Positions 14,490 to 22,191 of a stretch of DNA of 64,000 nt are shown here, one piece after another. The notes under the pieces are model-generated. The model saw nothing but the letters and a program-made list of their open reading frames with translations. It ran no database searches and was not told the DNA's origin. The DNA is taken from positions 992,001 to 1,056,000 of the forward strand of contig NZ_CCDM010000002.1 in NCBI RefSeq assembly GCF_000750635.1, written 5' to 3'. The position numbers and the translations under genes are program-made. This stretch comes from Oceanobacillus jeddahensis. Lineage in GTDB: Bacteria; Bacillota; Bacilli; Bacillales; Amphibacillaceae. How positions within the stretch are numbered: the first letter of the stretch is position 1; every line of letters begins with the position of its first letter.

Positions 14490-15836
14490 ATGGAACGTAT
14501 AGAAATTAAAACGAATTGTTGCCAACCGCAGGAAGAATTACAACAGGAAAGTAATAAGCAATATAACAAACATTTACCTATTACAGTCATTGGTGCTGGA
14601 CCAGTAGGCCTTGCCGCAGCAGCCCATTTAGCCAGTTATGAACAATCATTTATTTTATTGGAATCCGGTTCCCAAGTGGGAGAAAATATTTTATCATGGG
14701 AGCATGTCCAAGTCTTTTCACCTTGGAAATATAATATTGATAAGACTGCATTTAAATTTCTTAAAAAGCAAGATTGGAATGTACCGAATCAAGATGAATT
14801 GCCTACTGGTAAAGAGTTAGTTGACCAGTATTTAAAACCGTTAGCAAATACACCAGAAATCAAAAAGTCCTTGTTTGTGAATACAAAGGTTATTTCCATT
14901 AGCCGCAAAAATACGGACAAAATGAAAACAGCCAATCGAGATCAACAACCTTTTGTGATTTATGCAGAACAAGATAACGAACTGGTACAATTTGAAGCAA
15001 GAGCAGTCATAGATGCAACCGGAACTTGGGGAAATCCCAATCCTGCAAATTCAAACGGAATATGGTTAAAAGAAGAAAAAGATATAAAAAATCAAATTTT
15101 CTACGGCATTCCAGATATTCTTGGAGAAGATAAAGACCGTTATCTAAACAAGCGTGTTGCTGTTGTTGGAAGTGGTCATTCTGCTATTAATTCGTTATTA
15201 GAATTAGCAAAATTAAAAGAAGAACATCCTACAACAAAAATTATATGGATTTTAAGAAAAAATAGCGTAAAAGAGGCATTTGGAGGAGAAGAACTGGATG
15301 CACTTGAGGCAAGAGGAGCGTTAGGAAGTCATATACACAACTTAGTAGATGCAAATATATTTGAAGTAATTACTCCTTTTAGAATTCAACGTATACATGA
15401 AAAAGAAGGCAAAATAGAGCTGATAGGAGAATCACAAGGAGAGTTAAAAGCTATTTCAGATATAGATGAAATGGTTGTCAATACAGGCAATCGTCCAGAT
15501 TTCTCAAATTTAAATGAGATCAGAACCAGTATTGATACAGCAACAGAAAGTGTTAAAGATCTTGCACCTTTAATTGATCCAAATATCCACAGTTGCGGAA
15601 CAGTACGCCCGCATGGAGAAAAAGAATTGCGACAACCTGAAAAAGATTTTTATATCGTGGGAGCAAAAAGTTATGGTCGGGCACCAACATTTCTAATGGC
15701 AACTGGTCATGAACAGGTTCGATCCATTGTAGCTTATTTATCAGGTGATTATGAAGCCTCTAAGAAAGTCGAACTGGAATTACCTGAAACAGGTGTATGT
15801 AGTACGAATTTAAATGCTGCCAATTCGTGTTGCTGA
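14490..15836 (+). CDS. Larger FAD/NAD(P)-dependent oxidoreductase with Cys-pair ends
   Basis: A 448-residue flavoprotein. It has an FAD Rossmann motif GAGPVG (35-40), an NAD(P) motif GSGHSA midway and a late TGNRPD flavoprotein motif. It is longer than the neighbouring monooxygenase and carries Cys10-Cys11 at the start and a CSTNLNAANSCC tail, so possible thiol or metalloid ligands sit at both ends. Homologues occur in arsenic clusters as uncharacterised oxidoreductases. ATG 14490 is best spaced from GGGAGG (14475-14480), though ATG 14481 and 14484 are in frame. It is probably cotranscribed with 13395. The substrate is unknown. Confidence 0.7.
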   Translation: MERIEIKTNCCQPQEELQQESNKQYNKHLPITVIGAGPVGLAAAAHLASYEQSFILLESGSQVGENILSWEHVQVFSPWKYNIDKTAFKFLKKQDWNVPNQDELPTGKELVDQYLKPLANTPEIKKSLFVNTKVISISRKNTDKMKTANRDQQPFVIYAEQDNELVQFEARAVIDATGTWGNPNPANSNGIWLKEEKDIKNQIFYGIPDILGEDKDRYLNKRVAVVGSGHSAINSLLELAKLKEEHPTTKIIWILRKNSVKEAFGGEELDALEARGALGSHIHNLVDANIFEVITPFRIQRIHEKEGKIELIGESQGELKAISDIDEMVVNTGNRPDFSNLNEIRTSIDTATESVKDLAPLIDPNIHSCGTVRPHGEKELRQPEKDFYIVGAKSYGRAPTFLMATGHEQVRSIVAYLSGDYEASKKVELELPETGVCSTNLNAANSCC

Positions 15837-15848
15837 AATTTAAAAATC

Positions 15849-15879
15849 AAAGGGAAGGTATCATTTACTTTCCCTTTTT
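15849..15879 (+). terminator. Hairpin with T-run between flavoprotein and small gene
   Basis: AAAGGGAA pairs with TTCCCTTT, extended by GTA/TAC, and is followed by T. It abuts the ribosome site of the next gene, so it may attenuate rather than fully terminate. Confidence 0.65.
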
Positions 15880-15892
15880 GGAGGTGAACAGG

Positions 15893-16090
15893 ATGATTAT
15901 TAACAAAGGCGGAGATTTAAGCAAAGAATACTTTATGGCATATTTTTCGTTGCTTATGAACAGCAGACAATGTACTTTAGAAAAAGCTAAAGAAATTACG
16001 TTTGATCGCCTATTTCGTAACGATGAAAATACGTATGGAAACATTTCTTTTCAACATTTTATGGAAGCCTATGAGGAATTAAAAGAATAG
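15893..16090 (+). CDS. Small conserved protein, 65 residues, unknown function
   Basis: ATG 15893 follows TTGGAGGTGAACAGG, a strong site. The protein is soluble and mainly helical (YFMAYFSLLMNSRQCTLEKAKEITFDRLF...FMEAYEELKE), with one Cys. It lies between the flavoproteins and arsR. No domain is recognised. Confidence 0.55.
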   Translation: MIINKGGDLSKEYFMAYFSLLMNSRQCTLEKAKEITFDRLFRNDENTYGNISFQHFMEAYEELKE

Positions 16091-16100
16091 GAAATAAAGT

Positions 16101-16153
16101 TTGCACTAAATTTTTTTATTTGAATATATAAGTGTATCGTTATATACTTATAT
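16101..16153 (+). promoter_or_regulatory. ars operon promoter and ArsR operator
   Basis: TTGCAC (16101-16106), 17 bases, then ATATAT (16124-16129). An inverted repeat ATATAAGT (16126-16133) and ACTTATAT (16146-16153) covers the -10 and start region, a position where bound ArsR would block transcription. Confidence 0.7.
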
Positions 16154-16182
16154 TGTTGTTTTATAAAAAAGGGGGAAAATAA

Positions 16183-16527
16183 ATGCTGCAAACTACAATC
16201 GAATTGGAGAAAGCTGCCAGTATTTTAAAATTACTTGGCGATAAAACAAGACTGACAATGCTGAAATTAATTGATGAACAAACGTGTTGTGTTTGTGAGT
16301 TTGTTGAAATATTTCAGTCCAGTCAACCATCCATTAGCCAACATTTACGCAAACTGAAAGATTTGGGGCTAGTGAAGGAAGAAAGAAAAGGACAATGGAT
16401 ATTTTATTCGGTCAATAGTAAGAGCGAGTATTATTCATTTATCAAACCGATTTTGGATCAATTACCAGATCAAGATGATAAATTAAAAGAACTAGAAGAG
16501 AAAGGTACACGAATTTCTTGTTGTTAG
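16183..16527 (+). CDS. arsR: ArsR-family As(III)/Sb(III)-responsive repressor
   Basis: A 114-residue winged-helix repressor. Helix alpha3 carries TCCVCEFV with Cys35, Cys36 and Cys38, the position of the ELCVCDL arsenite site in classical ArsR. The recognition helix is [17 protein letters not shown], and the wing is [10 protein letters not shown] second Cys pair closes the protein (Cys113-Cys114). Arsenite binding releases the repressor from the operator at 16126-16153 and derepresses arsB-C-D-A. ATG 16183 follows AAAAGGGGG. Confidence 0.92.
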   Translation: MLQTTIELEKAASILKLLGDKTRLTMLKLIDEQTCCVCEFVEIFQSSQPSISQHLRKLKDLGLVKEERKGQWIFYSVNSKSEYYSFIKPILDQLPDQDDKLKELEEKGTRISCC

Positions 16528-16543
16528 GTTTGGAGGTCTTATT

Positions 16544-17842
16544 TTGTCAGCAACACTTATACTCGCTATCTTAATATTTGTTTTAACGCTAGTCCTAGTC
16601 ATTTGGCAACCGAAGAATTTAAACATTGGCTGGTCTGCCATGGGAGGAGCTGTAATTGCTTTACTCGTAGGAGTAGTGGGATTTAGTGATGTACTTGAAG
16701 TAATTGATATTACATGGAATGCAACGTTATCATTCGTCGCAATCATCTTAATTTCATTAGTATTAGATGAGATTGGATTATTTGAGTGGGCAGCATTACA
16801 TATGGCACGGATAGCAAAAGGACATGGAATAAAGATGTTTGTCTATATCAGCATTTTAGGAGCGATTGTAGCGGCCTTATTTGCCAATGATGGTGCAGCA
16901 CTTATTTTAACACCGATTGTCCTTGCAATGGTACGTCATTTGAATTTTAAAGAAAAAATGATTTTTCCGTTTATCATGGCAAGTGGGTTTATCGCTGATA
17001 CAACATCCCTGCCGTTTATTGTTAGTAATTTAGTTAATATCGTTTCAGCTGATTTCTTTGGTATTGGATTTGTGGAATATGCTTCACGAATGATTATTCC
17101 AAACTTATTTTCTCTGGTAGCAACGATTTCCGTATTACTCATTTATTTTCGGAAAAACATACCCAGAAATTATGATGTATCAAAATTAAGAATACCAAGT
17201 GAGGCGATTAATGATTTAAAAATGTTTCGTCTATCCTGGTTTGTGCTTGGTCTATTAGTAATTGGCTATTTCACGAGCGAATTTATCAACGTACCTGTTT
17301 CGATTATTGCTGGAACCATTGCGATTTTCTTTATCATCATGGCAAGACGCAGTGCTGCAGTTAATACAAAAGAAGTGATTAAAGGGGCACCATGGAATAT
17401 TGTGTTCTTCTCCATTGGAATGTACGTGGTGGTCTATGGATTAGGTAACGCAGGGCTGACATCAGCATTGGCAGGTATTATTCAAACTGTTGCTGATCAA
17501 GGATTGTTTGTTGCAACGGTCGGCATGGGATTTATTGCAGCCTTTCTATCATCCATCATGAATAATATGCCTACCGTAATGATTGATGCATTAGCCATTG
17601 CGGAAACAAATACATCTGGTGTGCTGCGAGAAGCACTGATTTATGCGAATATAGTCGGCTCAGATTTAGGTCCCAAAATCACACCGATTGGTTCTTTAGC
17701 AACGTTAGTATGGCTGTATGTATTATCGCAAAAAGGCGTTAAGATTTCATGGGGGACTTATTTTAAAACAGGTATTATTTTAACTCTTCCTATCTTATTA
17801 ATTACATTAGTAGGACTATATTTAACACTGATTCTATTTTAA
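16544..17842 (+). CDS. arsB: ArsB arsenite efflux antiporter
   Basis: A 432-residue membrane protein of the ArsB/ion-transporter superfamily with about 12 membrane segments. Landmarks are [46 protein letters not shown] and [15 protein letters not shown]. It extrudes arsenite and antimonite, alone driven by the proton motive force or with ArsA as an ATP-driven pump, and arsA is present here. Start TTG 16544 follows TTTGGAGGTC. It lies 16 bases after arsR and 14 bases before arsC. Confidence 0.93.
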   Translation: MSATLILAILIFVLTLVLVIWQPKNLNIGWSAMGGAVIALLVGVVGFSDVLEVIDITWNATLSFVAIILISLVLDEIGLFEWAALHMARIAKGHGIKMFVYISILGAIVAALFANDGAALILTPIVLAMVRHLNFKEKMIFPFIMASGFIADTTSLPFIVSNLVNIVSADFFGIGFVEYASRMIIPNLFSLVATISVLLIYFRKNIPRNYDVSKLRIPSEAINDLKMFRLSWFVLGLLVIGYFTSEFINVPVSIIAGTIAIFFIIMARRSAAVNTKEVIKGAPWNIVFFSIGMYVVVYGLGNAGLTSALAGIIQTVADQGLFVATVGMGFIAAFLSSIMNNMPTVMIDALAIAETNTSGVLREALIYANIVGSDLGPKITPIGSLATLVWLYVLSQKGVKISWGTYFKTGIILTLPILLITLVGLYLTLILF

Positions 17843-17856
17843 AAAGGAGAATGATT

Positions 17857-18276
17857 ATGTCTAAAAAAACAATTTATTTCTTATGTACTGGAAACTCTTG
17901 CAGAAGCCAGATGGCTGAAGGTTGGGCGAAGAAACATCTTGGAGATGTATGGGAAGTGAAAAGTGCAGGCATTGAGGCACATGGTTTAAATCCAAATGCA
18001 GTAAAGGCAATGCAAGAGGTTGATATTGATATTTCTAACCAAACATCCGATATTATTGACCCGGAAATCTTAAACAATGCAGACTTTGTAGTCACTTTAT
18101 GCGGGGATGCTGCGGATAAATGTCCAATGACGCCGCCGCAAGTGAAACGTGACCATTGGGGGTTTGACGATCCAGCCAAAGCTCAAGGGAATGAAGAGGA
18201 AAAATGGATGGTATTCCAAAACGTTCGTGACCAAATAGGAGAAAGAATCAAACGTTTTGCGGAAACAGGAGAATAA
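17857..18276 (+). CDS. arsC: Thioredoxin-coupled arsenate reductase
   Basis: A 139-residue low-molecular-weight phosphatase-like protein. The P-loop is Cys10-TGNS-Cys15-Arg16, and the redox cysteines Cys82 and Cys89 are in [11 protein letters not shown], matching the numbering of the S. aureus pI258 enzyme. It reduces As(V) to As(III) for export, with the Cys10-Cys82-Cys89 disulfide relay reset by thioredoxin. ATG 17857 is chosen over ATG 17851 for spacing to AAAAAGGAG. It is third in the ars operon. Confidence 0.96.
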   Translation: MSKKTIYFLCTGNSCRSQMAEGWAKKHLGDVWEVKSAGIEAHGLNPNAVKAMQEVDIDISNQTSDIIDPEILNNADFVVTLCGDAADKCPMTPPQVKRDHWGFDDPAKAQGNEEEKWMVFQNVRDQIGERIKRFAETGE

Positions 18277-18317
18277 TGTATGCAAATGTTTATTTCATAT
18301 GAAACGGAGGGTTTTAG

Positions 18318-18680
18318 ATGAAAAAAGTTGAGATATTTGACCCGGCCATGTGCTGTTCGACAGGTGTATGTGGTCCATCAGTTGACCCAGAGTTAACCAG
18401 AGTAGCGTCTGCGGTATATTCTTTAGAAAATAAAGGATTTGATGTGAAACGGTATCAATTAACGAATGATCCTGATAAATTTGCTCAAACACAAACAGTC
18501 AATCGTGTATTACATGAAAAAGGTCCGGATGCATTGCCTGTTGTTTTAGTAGATGAACAGGTTGCGAAGGTTGGAACCTATCCAACAAATGAAGAACTTG
18601 CTGATTGGCTGGGTGTAGAAGCTGAAGAGCTTACTGAAAAACCGAAAGTCCGACTTTCATTAAATCTAAAAAAACAATGA
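18318..18680 (+). CDS. arsD: ArsD arsenite metallochaperone
   Basis: A 120-residue protein with the ArsD fold and the metalloid-binding cysteines Cys12-Cys13 and Cys18 (MCCSTGVCGP). ArsD hands As(III) or Sb(III) to ArsA and is also a weak repressor. The additional C-terminal Cys pairs of some ArsD proteins are absent, but the N-terminal trio is the essential set. ATG 18318 follows GAAACGGAGGG. Confidence 0.95.
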   Translation: MKKVEIFDPAMCCSTGVCGPSVDPELTRVASAVYSLENKGFDVKRYQLTNDPDKFAQTQTVNRVLHEKGPDALPVVLVDEQVAKVGTYPTNEELADWLGVEAEELTEKPKVRLSLNLKKQ

Positions 18681-18698
18681 AAAGAAAGAAGTGAAAAT

Positions 18699-20468
18699 AT
18701 GTTTCCATCTTTCAAACCTCAAGATGTTGTGCAGACACAATTTTTATTTTTAACTGGAAAAGGTGGAGTTGGTAAAACGTCAACTGCATGTGCAACAGCC
18801 GTAGAATTAGCGGATAACGGAAATAAAGTTTTACTAATCAGCACCGATCCAGCATCTAATTTACAAGATGTATTTGGGATTGACTTAACAAATTCTCCGA
18901 AAGCCGTTCCTTCGGTAGAAAATTTATATGCCAGTAATTTAGATCCTGAGGCATCAGCGAGTGCTTATCGTGAAAAAGTAGTTGGTCCATATCGTGGGGT
19001 GTTACCTGATTCCGTTGTAGCAACAATGGAAGAACAATTATCAGGAGCTTGTACAGTCGAGATTGCTGCATTTGATGAATTTACAACGTTGCTTACAAAC
19101 ACAGAAATTACAAACGAATATGACCATATTATTTTTGATACAGCACCAACTGGTCACACATTACGTCTGTTACAACTGCCAACAGCTTGGAACGGATTCT
19201 TAGAAGAAAGTACGCATGGTGCTTCTTGTTTGGGTCCTTTATCTGGACTTGGGGATAAGAAGAATTTATATTCCAATACCGTTGAGGTTCTTTCAGATTC
19301 AACTAAAACAACACTTATATTAGTAACAAGACCTGATATTTCATCTTTAATGGAGGCAGACCGGGCGTCCAAAGAACTAAAAGAGATTGGTATAAAAAAT
19401 CAAACGCTTATTGTTAATGGCCTTCTTCAAAACTATATGAAGGGTGATGAAGTATCAACAGCTTTTTATCAAAGGCAAAGAGATGCTTTAAATCAGATGC
19501 CAGTTAATTTAAAACAAACCGTAAGTTATTCGTTACCATTTGTTTCCTATTCTTTAACAGGAATTGAGAATTTACGTTATTTATTTAATGAACATGTCAT
19601 TCCTGTATCAGAGGAAAATCAGGAGAATAAAATAGGGGGGCTCCCCAACCTAAATGACGTAATAAGTGATTTCTCATTAAGTAACACTAGAATAATTTTT
19701 ACGATGGGCAAAGGAGGTGTAGGTAAAACTACGGTTGCCTCTGCCATTGCCGTTGGTTTGGTTGAAAAAGGACATCGTGTTCACTTAACAACAACAGATC
19801 CTGCTGCTCACTTGCAGTATCAATTCCAAAACGATCAATTAAATCATAATTTAACAACTAGTAGTATTAATCCTAAAAATGAAGTAGAAAAATATAAAGC
19901 GGAAGTGTTGGCTAATGCTGGTGAGGACTTAGATGAGGAAGGTCTGGCTTATTTACAAGAGGATTTAAACTCACCTTGTACAGAAGAAATTGCAGTTTTT
20001 CGTGCATTTGCCGAAGTAGTTGCTCAATCGGAGAATGAAATTGTTGTCATCGATACTGCCCCTACTGGGCATACCCTACTCTTATTAGATGCAGCACAAT
20101 CGTATAGTAAGGAAATAGCCAGGTCCACTGGTGAAGTGCCAGAAAGTGTGACCAAATTACTTCCTAAAATTCGAAATTCAAAAGAAACTTCTGTTGTAAT
20201 TACAACTTTAGCGGAAGCTACCCCTGTATTAGAAGCGTCAAGATTACAAGATGATTTAAGACGTGCGAATATCGTTCCGAAGTGGTGGGTAATTAATCAA
20301 AGTTTATTTGCTACTGATACAACTGATCCAGTTTTAAAAGGAAAAGCTATTTCTGAAAGTGAATGGATTCAAGAAGTGAATCAAAATTTAGCTGATAGAT
20401 GTGCTATTATACCTTGGCTTAGTGAAGAAAAAGTTGGTTATGAAAAGATTAAAGATTACGTTAAGTGA
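18699..20468 (+). CDS. arsA: ArsA arsenite-stimulated ATPase, two-domain
   Basis: A 589-residue protein with two homologous halves, each with a deviant Walker A: GKGGVGKTS (20-28) and GKGGVGKTT (337-345). Each half has a DTAPTGHTLxLL signal motif. The metalloid ligands map to Cys118 (SGACTVEIAAF), Cys177 (ASCLGPLSG) and Cys427 (SPCTEEIAVF), close to C113, C172 and C422 of the E. coli plasmid protein. It energises ArsB. It follows arsD by 18 bases. A HesB-like gene follows. Confidence 0.95.
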   Translation: MFPSFKPQDVVQTQFLFLTGKGGVGKTSTACATAVELADNGNKVLLISTDPASNLQDVFGIDLTNSPKAVPSVENLYASNLDPEASASAYREKVVGPYRGVLPDSVVATMEEQLSGACTVEIAAFDEFTTLLTNTEITNEYDHIIFDTAPTGHTLRLLQLPTAWNGFLEESTHGASCLGPLSGLGDKKNLYSNTVEVLSDSTKTTLILVTRPDISSLMEADRASKELKEIGIKNQTLIVNGLLQNYMKGDEVSTAFYQRQRDALNQMPVNLKQTVSYSLPFVSYSLTGIENLRYLFNEHVIPVSEENQENKIGGLPNLNDVISDFSLSNTRIIFTMGKGGVGKTTVASAIAVGLVEKGHRVHLTTTDPAAHLQYQFQNDQLNHNLTTSSINPKNEVEKYKAEVLANAGEDLDEEGLAYLQEDLNSPCTEEIAVFRAFAEVVAQSENEIVVIDTAPTGHTLLLLDAAQSYSKEIARSTGEVPESVTKLLPKIRNSKETSVVITTLAEATPVLEASRLQDDLRRANIVPKWWVINQSLFATDTTDPVLKGKAISESEWIQEVNQNLADRCAIIPWLSEEKVGYEKIKDYVK

Positions 20469-20534
20469 TAAATATAAGATAAAAGTGTAGATGCATTAAG
20501 AGTAATTTAATAAAAGGACAGGAGTGGAATCTTA

Positions 20535-20810
20535 ATGAAAATTACAGATGCTGCCAAGCAATTATTGGAAAATGTGTTAACAGAAAATGATGCGGAGGGT
20601 ATACGCCTGGCTTCAGTAGCTGGTTGTTGTGGACCACAATTTGCATTATCTTTAGATACGCCTCAAGCAAATGATAAAGTTGAAACAATCAATGGAATAC
20701 AGGTAGCTGTTGATGCGCAGATTACTGGAACTGATGAGCTAACCTTAGATAAAGAGGAAAATCAAAATGGTGAAGGATTGGTATTATTAGGAGCCAGTAA
20801 CTGTTGTTAA
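20535..20810 (+). CDS. HesB/IscA-like small Cys protein at the end of the ars operon
   Basis: A 91-residue protein resembling the HesB/A-type iron-sulfur carrier fold (MKITDAAKQLLENVL, then IRLASVAGCCGPQFALSLDTP and a VDAQ strand). A true IscA uses one Cys in the loop and CxC at the C-terminus. Here they are Cys31-Cys32 and a terminal Cys90-Cys91, so iron-sulfur transfer is doubtful and a metalloid-binding role is plausible. It is 66 bases after arsA and ends at a strong terminator, making it the last gene of the operon. Confidence 0.65.
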   Translation: MKITDAAKQLLENVLTENDAEGIRLASVAGCCGPQFALSLDTPQANDKVETINGIQVAVDAQITGTDELTLDKEENQNGEGLVLLGASNCC

Positions 20811-20834
20811 AAATAAAAAAATAGTTAATAATAT

Positions 20835-20876
20835 AAAACGTCTATCAATTTCGGGAAGAATTTTGATAGGCGTTTT
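20835..20876 (+). terminator. Terminator of the ars operon
   Basis: AAAACGTCTATCAA pairs with TTGATAGGCGTTTT around a 14-base loop. Confidence 0.85.
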
Positions 20877-20953
20877 GATTGATGATAGTTTTGTAGGAAG
20901 TGGGAATCGAAGTTCAAGACGAAGATAGTCAAATTATTAAACCCACAGTAAAA

Positions 20954-20991
20954 GGGTGATGCATATTGTCCATGTGCAATATGTATCACCC
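20954..20991 (-). terminator. Hairpin downstream of the minus-strand DsbA-like gene
   Basis: GGGTGATGCATATTG pairs with CAATATGTATCACCC; on the minus strand the stem runs into TTTT. It terminates the gene at 21029-21697. Confidence 0.7.
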
Positions 20992-21028
20992 AGATTAAGC
21001 ATTTCCAGAATTGATAAAAATTATCAAT

Positions 21029-21697
21029 TTACTCTCCTAACGCTTCATTTATTGCTTGTTCAATTGCTTCATAATCAAATGGATCTTCTATCATTACATT
21101 ATCAACCATGATGGACGGTGTCATTTCCACTTCGAAATCGGAAACTAACGATTCATCTTTATCCACCTCGTTCATTAGTGTCTTATTTTCGATTGCTTTG
21201 GTTAATTCATCTGTATCAATAGTCTCCATACCTTCTGCGATTTCCCGTGTTTTTTCCTCTGTAACCCATTGGCTGTCATGATTCTCACTTGGCTGTTCGT
21301 CAAAAAGTGCTTTATGAAACTCCCAATACGTTTCAGGATGCTGCTGATAAACAGACTCTGCTGCCAAAGAAGCCAACCTTGACTCTTCGCCATGAAATAA
21401 TACATTGATATATGCAAACTGTACTTTTCCATTGTCTATATAATCTTTTTCTAACTGCGGAAGAATATCTTCTCCCCAGACTTTACAAGCAGGGCATTTA
21501 AAATCGCCAAACTCTACAATAGTGACTGGAGCATCAGCATCACCTAGCGTAGGTTGTCCTTCTATTGATGGTGTTTCGTCAAACGTTCTCCCAAGAGTAG
21601 ATTCAGGCGTACGATTTGCGAGAACTACTAGCGCAATAATTATTGCAACAATAATCAATGTAATAATTACCACTATCCTGAATGGTGATTTTTTCAT
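21029..21697 (-). CDS. BdbD/DsbA-like membrane-anchored thiol-disulfide oxidoreductase
   Basis: A 222-residue protein with an N-terminal membrane anchor (about 8-28) and an outside thioredoxin fold. The active site Cys68-Pro-Ala-Cys71 lies in VEFGDFKCPACKVW, and the cis-Pro loop appears as VEMTPSIMVDN. The sequence most resembles BdbD-type oxidases that introduce disulfides into exported proteins. The usual partner BdbC is not adjacent. Its placement between ars genes and a metal sensor suggests thiol-stress protection, which is inference. The start at 21697 has an AGGAGAGG site on the minus strand. Confidence 0.85.
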   Translation of the reverse strand: MKKSPFRIVVIITLIIVAIIIALVVLANRTPESTLGRTFDETPSIEGQPTLGDADAPVTIVEFGDFKCPACKVWGEDILPQLEKDYIDNGKVQFAYINVLFHGEESRLASLAAESVYQQHPETYWEFHKALFDEQPSENHDSQWVTEEKTREIAEGMETIDTDELTKAIENKTLMNEVDKDESLVSDFEVEMTPSIMVDNVMIEDPFDYEAIEQAINEALGE

Positions 21698-21776
21698 GCA
21701 ATTACCTCTCCTTATTCTTATGTAATTTAAAAGAAACGCAAAATGATATCAATAAAATAATTGTTGTTATTTCCTT

Positions 21777-21856
21777 TTGACACACATATTCGTTACTGCT
21801 AATATGATGGTATCAGAACATATTCATTTTGTCTAATATGAATAGGGGGAAAAGAA
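21777..21856 (+). promoter_or_regulatory. Promoter and probable operator of the CmtR-type gene
   Basis: TTGACA (21777-21782) and TAATAT (21800-21805) are separated by 17 bases. Just downstream, TATTCAT and ATGAATA form an inverted repeat near 21821-21844, where a SmtB/ArsR-family sensor would bind. Confidence 0.65.
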
Positions 21857-22177
21857 ATGACTGTTAAAAAACTGGATATGAAGGTAGAATTCTTGCATGG
21901 TTTTTCACATAGAACACGTATTCAAATATTAGAGTGTATTAAAGAAAAGGAGAAGACTGTTTCCCAAATCGTAGACGACCTAGAAGGGAATCAGTCTAAT
22001 ATTTCGCAGCACTTAGCCTGCTTAAAAGGCTGTGGTCTCATTAAAGGCAGACAGGAAGGAAAGTATGTTTACTATAGTCTAAGGAACCAGCATGTCCGGG
22101 ATTTGCTGACAATGTTCGACGTCGTTCTGGAGGAAGTCGAACAAGATATGTATTGCTGTGAAAATCATATCATTTAG
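21857..22177 (+). CDS. CmtR-type Cd(II)/Pb(II) sensor of the ArsR/SmtB family
   Basis: A 106-residue winged-helix repressor. Two cysteines sit in the recognition helix, Cys55 and Cys59 (HLACLKGCGLI), with Cys100-Cys101 near the C-terminus. The mycobacterial Cd/Pb sensor CmtR uses Cys57, Cys61 and Cys102, so spacing and context match. This places it in a different sensor class from the CadC encoded at 37094. It is 14 bases upstream of the damaged cadA-like gene and most likely controlled it. ATG 21857 follows TAGGGGGAAAAG. Confidence 0.8.
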   Translation: MTVKKLDMKVEFLHGFSHRTRIQILECIKEKEKTVSQIVDDLEGNQSNISQHLACLKGCGLIKGRQEGKYVYYSLRNQHVRDLLTMFDVVLEEVEQDMYCCENHII

Positions 22178-22191
22178 GAGTGTGACCAGAA

